Shown: positions 41,901 to 46,726 of the stretch, one piece after another | Layout: each line of letters opens with the position of its first letter | How positions within the stretch are numbered: position 1 is the stretch's first letter | Assembly: GCA_041485165.1 (NCBI GenBank) | Contig: JBGPJC010000012.1 | Coordinates: 1 to 46,726, forward strand | Reading direction: 5' to 3' | Source: JAAFGT01 sp041485165 | GTDB taxonomy: Bacteria > Acidobacteriota > Terriglobia > Acidiferrales > UBA7541 | DNA: 46,726 bases | Program-made: the position numbers and the translations under genes | Notes under the pieces: model-generated | The model's database searches: none | Seen by the model: the letters and a program-made list of their open reading frames with translations, nothing else | Told to the model about the DNA's origin: nothing

Positions 41901-42236
41901 GTATTCGAGCGTGCGCGAGCGGGCCCAGTAGAGGTCGGTGCCGTCCTCAAAGATGATGTAGATGTAGGAATAGCCGAAATCCGAAAAGCCGCGGATATCC
42001 TTCACCTGCGGCACGCCCAGCATCGCGCGGATGATGGGATAGGTGACCTGGTCCTCCATGATGTCCGGGCTGCGGTCCCAACGCGAATAGATGATCACCT
42101 GCGTGTCGGAAAGGTCGGGGATGGCGTCCAGGCGGATGCTGCGCATCGCGAAGAGGCCGGCAAAAACGGCCGCGGCGGTGAACAGGAATACGATGAACCT
42201 GTTCCGTGCGCAGAAGTCGATGATGCGGTTCATCAT
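38952..42236 (-). CDS. cusA: CusA-type heavy-metal RND efflux pump, Cu(I)/Ag(I)
   Basis: 1094-residue inner-membrane RND transporter (HME-RND). The three methionines that bind Cu(I)/Ag(I) in E. coli CusA are conserved in context: LLYMPTTLPG (M588), PFSMAETV (M638), RVDMLTTGV (M713), with the same 50-residue spacing between the first two. The proton-relay helix reads IGAMVDASIVVVEQTHKKLE. N-terminus MMNRIIDFCARNRFIVFLF. An insertion of about 26 residues relative to E. coli lies before M713. It overlaps the NosL-like gene (ATGA) and works with CusB and CusC. Length is in the family range. Confidence 0.96.
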   Translation of the reverse strand: MMNRIIDFCARNRFIVFLFTAAAVFAGLFAMRSIRLDAIPDLSDTQVIIYSRWDRSPDIMEDQVTYPIIRAMLGVPQVKDIRGFSDFGYSYIYIIFEDGTDLYWARSRTLEYLSNIAPRLPQGVQVELARDETAVGWVYEYALTDTSGKHNLAELRSLQDWYMRYELQSVPGVAEVAPVGGFVRQYQVNLDPNALAAYRIPLDKVVGAIQAGNNDVGGRLVEFSGREYMVRGRGYIRSTADVENIVVGTNPDGGTPILVKHLGKVVLGPDIRRGIAELDGKGETVGGIVIMRYGENALKVIEQVRAKLTEMESSLPPGVRVVTTYDRAELIERSIENLKHTLTEELIIVSIVIIIFLWHLPSAITPILTIPIAIIIAFIPMYGMNLTANIMSLGGIAIAIGAMVDASIVVVEQTHKKLEYWQAEGQPGSVGDVIIGAVKEVGGPSFFALLVIAISFMPVFTLEAQEGRLFKPLAFTKTFAMAIAAVLAVTLTPALLLIVLRVKPFEFRPRWLARLTSAIFVGKIHSEEKHPISRPLMKIYQPVVEFVLRYQWFAIAFAILVVALTIPVFFRLGSEFMPPLDEGALLYMPTTLPGMSVTEAGKLLQVQDKILMTFPEVERVFGKAGRAETATDPAPFSMAETVVVLKPQDQWPKVPRWYTDRAPKWLQGILRRAWPDYKSTQELVYGPGGMNDAMQLPGVVNAWTMPIKARVDMLTTGVRTPVGIKILGPDLNKIQELGVHMESVLKDVPGTTSVFAERTAGGYFLDFTLKREELARYGLTIGQAEAVLMSAVGGENVTTTVEGRERYPVNVRYLRDYRSTKDKLNRVLVPTMNGAQIPMAQIADISLVSGPGMIRDENGRLSGYVYVDVSGRDVGGYVADAKKAIREKMQLPPGYTLIWSGQYEYMLRGQQRLLTVVPITVFIIFLLLYFNTGSIAETVIIFLAVPFSAVGAIWFLYFLGYNTSIAVWVGLIALMGVDAETGVFMLLYLNLAYYERRDKGQMKTKEDLREAIVHGAVKRLRPKLMTVAVMFMGLVPILWSTGAGSDVMKRIAAPMVGGIFTSFIMELAIYPAIYEVWRWHFHVRKEAAAAVSPA

Positions 42237-42730
42237 GGCTGCCGCCTTTCTTCGGCCAGAAGCTGATCCAGCCGCAGCAGCGTGCCGCCTTCCGTGCGCG
42301 CGAACCCTTCCGCATCCTCGCGGCGCGCGAAGGCGAAGATGCTGGGTTCGCAACGGTCGAAGACGCGGTCCAAGGGCTGCTTGTTCTGGCTGAGCAGGGG
42401 CTCATGCCGCTCGCAGAGAACGATCTGGCTGCCTTCAACGTAGTAGGCGTCTGCCGGGCGCAGCGGCCGTTCGGTCAAGTAGTCGGTGACTTCCACGAAC
42501 TTCACCGGGCGGCCCATCTGCCGGCCGAGCTTCACCGCACAACTCGCGCAGCAGACGCGCTGCGGCTTGCCATCACGCTCGATCACCACCCCCGCCCTGG
42601 CGTGAAGTTCGCGCCCGCAGACGGAGCAGACGTTTGGCTGGTTTCTCTCCAACAGCCAATAGCCGCCAAGACCTATTCCCGCTAGCAACAGCACACTCAG
42701 GCCAACCCCGACGAACCTTCTTGTAGTCAT
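42233..42730 (-). CDS. NosL-like Cys-rich membrane-anchored protein
   Basis: 165 residues: an N-terminal TM segment (FVGVGLSVLLLAGIGLGGYWLL), then CSVCGRELHARAG (C35, C38) and VCCASCAVKLG (C60, C61, C64), followed by a domain with FVEVTDYLTERPLRPADAYYVEGS and, near the end, FAFARREDAEGFARTEGGTLLRLDQLL. The layout of Cys pair, 'ARAGVVI' strand and 'AYYVEGS / F..R.DAE.FA' end matches NosL/NosD-linked Cu(I) chaperones. It sits between cusB and cusA, overlapping cusA by 4 bases. ATG 42730 has GGGAG about 10 bases upstream. Function as copper chaperone is inference. Confidence 0.8.
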   Translation of the reverse strand: MTTRRFVGVGLSVLLLAGIGLGGYWLLERNQPNVCSVCGRELHARAGVVIERDGKPQRVCCASCAVKLGRQMGRPVKFVEVTDYLTERPLRPADAYYVEGSQIVLCERHEPLLSQNKQPLDRVFDRCEPSIFAFARREDAEGFARTEGGTLLRLDQLLAEERRQP

Positions 42731-42791
42731 GGCTTGCGTCTCCCGTTGCTCGCGTTGCCTTGATTCTTTATGGCCGACATTTTGCTCCTCG

Positions 42792-44180
42792 TTATGGTTT
42801 GGGCTGCTGTTCCATCCCCGGCATTTGCTCCATCGGCGGCTCTTTCGGCTTCTCACCGGCGCCGCCTGGTGGTTTTTCGCTCTTGCCCATGCCCGGCATT
42901 CCGGCCATTCCCCCGGTGGCTGACTTCAGGCGGCTTTCCGAATCAATCAGGAAATTCCCCGAGGTGACGATCTTCTCGCCGGATTTCAAACCGCCCAGGA
43001 CGATGTAGCGATTATCCACCTTAGCGCCGAGCTGGACTTTCCGCGGCTCGAAGTAACCGTTCTCGCGCGCTACGAAGACGATCTGTTCCGACCCGGAATC
43101 CAATACCGCTTCTTCCGGAACGGAGAGTTGTTTGCCGTAGTTGATCCGCAGCTCGATGTTGGCGTACATGTCGGGTTTGAGGTCGAAGCCCGGGTTGGGA
43201 AACTCAAAGCGCACCTTGACCGTGCGTGTGGTGTTATCGAGTTGCGGATAAATATAGGTGACCTGGCCTTGATAGCTCCTTCCGGGATAGTAGCTCAGCG
43301 TCATTTTGGCGGTCTGACCCAGCGCGATTTGGGGCAGCTCATATTCGTAGATGTCGGCCAGCACCCACACCCGGGAGAGGTCGGCGATGGTGTAAAGCTC
43401 CGTGTCCGGCGTGATACGCTGTTTCTCGAAGGCATTGCGCGTGATTACAAAGCCGCTGGTCGGGGAATAGAGCTTCAGCGTGCGGCTGGGCGTGCCTCGC
43501 TCCTCGAGATCGCGGATCTGTTCGTCGGAGATGTCCCACAGGCGCAGACGCTCGCGGCTGGCCTCGTAGAGTGAAATCGCGCCCCGGGCGATCTCCAGAT
43601 TCGCGTTGTTGCCGAGCGACTCCTTGCCGCGCCTGGCGATCAGGAATTCCTGCTGGGTGGAAACCAGCTCCGGGCTGTAAATGCTGATCAGGGGCTGGCC
43701 CTTTTCGACCAGCTTTCCGGTGAAATCCACGTAGACCTTATCCAGCCAGCCCTCGACCTTGGCGTGGATCCGGGCGATCCGAGTTTCGTCGTAGGCCACG
43801 CGGCCGACGGTGCGCAGGGTTTCGGTCACCGGCCGGTAGGCAACTTCTCCGTATTGCACTCCGATCAATTGCTGTTTCTCGGCGCTGATCTTCACCGCGC
43901 CAGTCGGCGGTGTTTCTCCGGTCTCGCTCGCGTCGGCATAAACTGGAATCAGGGCCATCCCGTCCGACGCCTTTCCGGGCTTGTCGGACTTCTGCGTTGG
44001 GTGCATCGCGTCCACCCAGTAGAGCACCTTCCTCTGGCTGGCCGTTGTGGGCTGCGTCTGGCCGGAGCCCTGGCGCGGTGGATCACCGTGCCGGTAGACC
44101 AGGGCGAGGGTAATGCCGGCGGCCAGCAGGGATGTGCCCATGACCAGAAGCAGAAGTTTTGCGCGGCTGATGAGAATCAT
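42792..44180 (-). CDS. cusB: CusB-type periplasmic adaptor (membrane fusion protein)
   Basis: 462 residues. N-terminal TM/signal, then a degenerate heavy-metal-binding domain YWVDAMHPTQKSDKPGKASDG: the family pattern CPMHP...CPKCGM is kept in outline but both Cys positions are lost. It continues with HlyD-type beta-barrel and lipoyl domains (RTVGRVAYDETRIARIHAKVEGW, LVEKGQPLISIYSPELV, YSPTSGFVITRN). The C-terminus is Met/Pro-rich (GGMAGMPGMGKSEKPP and MEQMPGMEQQPKP), suited to Cu(I)/Ag(I) binding. It links CusA to CusC. 61 bp before nosL-like, 13 bp after cusC. Confidence 0.94.
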   Translation of the reverse strand: MILISRAKLLLLVMGTSLLAAGITLALVYRHGDPPRQGSGQTQPTTASQRKVLYWVDAMHPTQKSDKPGKASDGMALIPVYADASETGETPPTGAVKISAEKQQLIGVQYGEVAYRPVTETLRTVGRVAYDETRIARIHAKVEGWLDKVYVDFTGKLVEKGQPLISIYSPELVSTQQEFLIARRGKESLGNNANLEIARGAISLYEASRERLRLWDISDEQIRDLEERGTPSRTLKLYSPTSGFVITRNAFEKQRITPDTELYTIADLSRVWVLADIYEYELPQIALGQTAKMTLSYYPGRSYQGQVTYIYPQLDNTTRTVKVRFEFPNPGFDLKPDMYANIELRINYGKQLSVPEEAVLDSGSEQIVFVARENGYFEPRKVQLGAKVDNRYIVLGGLKSGEKIVTSGNFLIDSESRLKSATGGMAGMPGMGKSEKPPGGAGEKPKEPPMEQMPGMEQQPKP

Positions 44181-44193
44181 GTGCGGTGCTCCT

Positions 44194-45519
44194 TCACTTG
44201 GTCAGCTCGACGCCAACCAGCGGCTCGAGGCGGGCGAGAGCAATCTGATAATTGCTAAGCTCGCGGTAGTAGTTCACTTCGTAATCGAGCACGGTCACAA
44301 AATTGGTCAGGACGTTCAGAAAGTCCACCTTGCCAACCTCGTAGACTGCCAAGGATGACTCGAGCGCGAGCGTGGACTGCGGCACGACAGCCTGGGAGAA
44401 CAGCTTGGCCAGATCATCCGATGATTTCGCCATCAGATACTGCTCTTTTATCTGAAAATACAACTCTGTCTGACGGCTCTCCCTGGCGCGCTGGACACTC
44501 GCGAGTTCCTGCGAGGCTTCGACGACTGCCTGGCGCTGTTTCGTTTTGTAAAAGATCGGCACGTTAATCCCGACGGTGAAGCCGTTCATGTCAGGAAGGT
44601 CGGGCCGCTGCTGGTACATGTAGCTGACGCGGAAATCGGGCAGGTAGTCTCTCTGGGCCAGGCTCACGGCGTACTGGTTCCGCTCAATCATGCGTTGCGC
44701 GCCTTGCAGCCCGGTGTCATTTTCGCGCGCCAACTGGTAGAGCGATTCCGCGGTGTAGGTCAGCGCGGCCTTTTGCACCGGGGTGGGCGGCGGCAGCGGG
44801 GCCTCCGGATCGCGAAAGAGGAGCGTGTTCAGGCGGACCTGCGCGGTTTTCACCTGCTGCTCGAGCACGGTGAGTTTCTGCAACAGCAGGGAAATTTCTA
44901 TCTGTGCCCGAAGGACATCCTGCTGAAGCCCCTTGCCGACCTTGTAGCGGACCTCAGCAATCTCGGCGAGCTTTTCGAGCAGATCCTTGTCCTTCCGGGT
45001 GATCTCGATGGCCTTGATGTAATAAGCGTAGTCGTAATAGGCCGTCTTCACCCCGGCAACCACCTGCCGCCGGACCGCTTCGTACTCCCACCGGCCCGCT
45101 TCCGCCTCGCGGTCCGCTACTTTTCCCCGAAGTGTCAGTTTGCCCGGATAAGGAAATTCTTCCATCGCGCTGACACCGCGGTAGCTGGAAGGGTCGCCGT
45201 GCTGCACGCTCAAGGGCCGGATGTTTCCCATCCAGCCCAGCGAGACCACGGGGTCCGGCAAACTTTTGGCTTGCGGCACCCGCGCGCGCAGCGCGTCCAC
45301 TCTCCGCGCCATGGCCTGGATGGACGGATTTTTCGCCAGCGCTTCCTGCAACAATTCGTCGAGCGAGACGCTTTCCCCTTGTTTCGCTTCGTTCAAGGTT
45401 TCTGCTCCGCCCGCTCGTGGCCGCGTGGGTTCTGCCTGCTGCGCCTGGCCATGGGCATTTCCTGCGGCAGCCAGCAGGCCGATCAGCAGCAGTGCGGCCC
45501 GCGATGAAATGGTCTTCAT
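44194..45519 (-). CDS. cusC: TolC-family outer-membrane channel (CusC-type)
   Basis: 441-residue outer membrane efflux protein with a signal peptide (MKTISSRAALLLIGLLAAAGNAHG). Two long coiled-coil halves are visible: VSLDELLQEALAKNPSIQAMARR, LRARVPQAKSLPDPVVSLGW, AQRDYLPDFRVSYMYQQRPD, and the end EVNYYRELSNYQIALARLEPLVG. Start 45519 is preferred: AAGGAGAG lies 8 bases upstream, whereas the ATG at 45525 would abut it. First structural gene of the Cus operon after the Cys-rich lipoprotein. Confidence 0.92.
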   Translation of the reverse strand: MKTISSRAALLLIGLLAAAGNAHGQAQQAEPTRPRAGGAETLNEAKQGESVSLDELLQEALAKNPSIQAMARRVDALRARVPQAKSLPDPVVSLGWMGNIRPLSVQHGDPSSYRGVSAMEEFPYPGKLTLRGKVADREAEAGRWEYEAVRRQVVAGVKTAYYDYAYYIKAIEITRKDKDLLEKLAEIAEVRYKVGKGLQQDVLRAQIEISLLLQKLTVLEQQVKTAQVRLNTLLFRDPEAPLPPPTPVQKAALTYTAESLYQLARENDTGLQGAQRMIERNQYAVSLAQRDYLPDFRVSYMYQQRPDLPDMNGFTVGINVPIFYKTKQRQAVVEASQELASVQRARESRQTELYFQIKEQYLMAKSSDDLAKLFSQAVVPQSTLALESSLAVYEVGKVDFLNVLTNFVTVLDYEVNYYRELSNYQIALARLEPLVGVELTK

Positions 45520-45607
45520 GAGCATCTCTCCTTCCAGCCGAAAAGTTAGAGGTCTCCACACGGAGGCCCAGTTTGCAAATGAAACGTAGCGAGGGAGAAG
45601 GAGAGAA

Positions 45608-45997
45608 CTAGATTCTAAACGTGCAGAGCAATGCCAGGACGGCGGAGGGGGAATGAAATGGCGGGTTTGCCGGTTGCTCGATCCCCGCCGGCAAAAAAGA
45701 TGCATTGACAACGGAATTCGCGATTACAAAGTCAAAAGATGGGCTGGGGGCGGAATTCTGTGCCAGCCAATTGGAAGCAATTCGTGGAGCCGAAAGGACC
45801 GGGCAACAATCATCCGGTTGCGGAGCCGTTGCAGCGGAATCCGCCGCGGGCAGCGAGGGATTTGCCGGCATGTTTTCCGAGTCGCAATCCGGGCAGCTAG
45901 CAACACACTCCGCCTGGCAAGCGGACAACGCGGTTGCGGGAACAGCCAGCACAATCGCCAGCAGCACAGACGTGACGAAATGTATTCGCAGCTTCAT
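45608..45997 (-). CDS. small Cys-rich lipoprotein, possible metal-binding
   Basis: 129 residues with a signal peptide ending in lipobox LSAC (C27), then Cys at 31, 35 and 38 (CQAECVASCPDCDSE), a Ser/Ala/Pro-rich middle, DDCCPVLSAPR and a hydrophobic end. Likely a membrane-attached lipoprotein exposed to the periplasm; the Cys spacing would suit Cu or Ag. It heads the cus operon (89 bp before cusC). Family not recognised; layout resembles the secreted protein at 9450-9893. Confidence 0.7.
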   Translation of the reverse strand: MKLRIHFVTSVLLAIVLAVPATALSACQAECVASCPDCDSENMPANPSLPAADSAATAPQPDDCCPVLSAPRIASNWLAQNSAPSPSFDFVIANSVVNASFLPAGIEQPANPPFHSPSAVLALLCTFRI

Positions 45998-46323
45998 TTC
46001 CCAGCTTCGCAGCCTACTTTGATGCAGAACTCTGATTCCACACAGTGACCTATCGGACATACTACCGTATCCGGCAGCACATCCGCAAGCTGGGTAGTGG
46101 GTCAGTTTCCGATTAACCAACTATACGTCCAAAGACTGCCGACGTCTGAGGGGGAAGCCTCAAGGCGCTGGCATAGCTTTCGAGTTGCCGACCATCCGGG
46201 AGTGCACGCCGGTTCGTGGACACTTGCGCGTTTTTCGTTACTGATCCGGTCGGAAGCAGACAACTCAAGCTGAATGGGCGATTTGGGCTGCTTTACAACA
46301 GTTCACGTGTGGAGTGGCAGCAC
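45998..46323. other. intergenic region upstream of the metal operon
   Basis: About 326 bp between the start of the Cys-rich lipoprotein and the end of the next gene, both on the minus strand. It should hold the promoter of the cus operon. An imperfect dyad CGGACATA...CGTATCCG lies near 46056-46075, but no known metal-regulator operator was recognised. No gene is supported here. Confidence 0.5.
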
Positions 46324-46726
46324 TTATGGCAAGGCGGATTGCAGTCGCGCGTGCTTTCCAAACTCCTGTTGGAGTCGCCTGAACAGCTTCTCGTGGTGGA
46401 GTGCAATTTGTTGGTAAAGCCGCCCCATGCTCTCGATGCGTCCGTCGCCGATCCTTGCATGGAGAGCGAGGGCGCCGAAGATCGCCTCTCGAGTCAGGTC
46501 ATGCACGACTCCAGTATTCATCGCAAGGTGTTCGTCTTCTTGGGACCGTGATCCGTGCATCACGTCAGACCGCAAGTCATACGCGCGGTGGGCGTCTCTG
46601 TAAGCATCTTCGACTTGGCCTGTTCCTAGACCGCTCGCAAGAAGTGCCACCCGCTTACAGAAATTGTGTGTCACGCCTTTATATAACCGCTCTGTCGCGG
46701 TGAGTCTCTCAAGCGCTGCAATCCAC
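46324..46726 (-). CDS. HEPN (Apea-like) domain protein, C-terminal part only
   Basis: 133 C-terminal residues are visible; the start lies beyond the right edge, with an open frame to the last base. Seen: IAALERLTATERLYKGVTHNF, RVALLASG, then DAHRAYDLRSDVMHGSR and the end FRRLQQEFGKHARLQSALP. The ALE...F.K..ALL...YDLRS.V.HG layout fits Apea-type HEPN domains, with RSDVMH as the R-x4-H RNase-like motif (R and H at the right spacing). HEPN proteins often act in anti-phage abortive infection or toxin-antitoxin systems; whether this one does cannot be told from the fragment. Confidence 0.7.
   Translation of the reverse strand, partial: WIAALERLTATERLYKGVTHNFCKRVALLASGLGTGQVEDAYRDAHRAYDLRSDVMHGSRSQEDEHLAMNTGVVHDLTREAIFGALALHARIGDGRIESMGRLYQQIALHHEKLFRRLQQEFGKHARLQSALP

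Noticed and set aside
46216..46551. 111-codon + strand frame at the right end
   Set aside because: Overlaps antisense the HEPN-like frame, which shows the RSDVMHGS motif and continues off the edge.

Overview
The window reads as a chromosomal segment from a GC-rich Gram-negative bacterium, most likely an acidobacterium. The grounds are indirect: a complete LPS inner-core operon (Kdo, heptose, lipid A 4'-kinase), a TonB-dependent receptor with an N-terminal carboxypeptidase-regulatory-like domain, an HME-RND metal pump, dense GC-rich palindromic repeats between genes, and frequent ATGA/GTGA gene overlaps. No rRNA, tRNA or CRISPR array was seen.

Layout. 1-7 kb: argS (3' end off the left edge) is divergent from larC (nickel-pincer cofactor), followed on the + strand by metG, a TatD hydrolase and a trans-polyprenyl diphosphate synthase. 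7-10 kb: a small secreted Cys-rich protein and a TonB-dependent receptor on the minus strand, divergent from an HDAC-family deacetylase. 11-16.4 kb, minus strand: a DUF4097 lipoprotein, then glmS, a barrel-less POTRA protein and larE in series. 16.4-20.9 kb: an accessory region with AT-richer codon use. It opens with about 1.2 kb of repeat mosaic, then holds a 194-residue conserved-looking protein, a two-TM protein, a secreted protein and a SIR2-like protein. Two 27-bp direct repeats resembling insertion-sequence ends flank the last two genes. 20.9-28 kb, minus strand: a permease / S1-P1-type hydrolase / adenosine deaminase / PurS cluster, then an exported unknown and a PcrA/UvrD helicase. 28.1-35.2 kb, + strand: a tightly overlapping LPS core operon, waaA-lpxK-waaF-gmhB-rfaE1-rfaE2-waaC plus an ICMT-like methyltransferase, followed by a DUF2007-like gene. 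35.8-46 kb, minus strand: a Cu/Ag efflux island with a Cys-rich lipoprotein, CusC, CusB, a NosL-like protein, CusA, a CPHC protein, a PCYCGC-motif protein, a lytic transglycosylase, a cytochrome c and a DUF5666-like protein. 46.3 kb to the end: the C-terminal part of a HEPN (Apea-like) protein.

How the genes work together. The LPS operon makes ADP-heptose (GmhB, RfaE1, RfaE2; GmhA is not in the window) and assembles lipid A-Kdo-heptose. The metal island looks like a full envelope-spanning Cu(I)/Ag(I) exporter, with CusA keeping the three-methionine site, plus periplasmic metal-handling accessory proteins. LarC and LarE belong to nickel-pincer cofactor synthesis, but LarB and LarA are not here. 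The adenosine deaminase cluster suggests purine scavenging.

The best candidates for something undescribed are the SIR2-like gene and its unknown neighbours in the repeat-flanked island, and the NosL-like/PCYCGC/CPHC accessory set built into the Cus operon. Functions are read from motifs recognised by eye; no database search was run.
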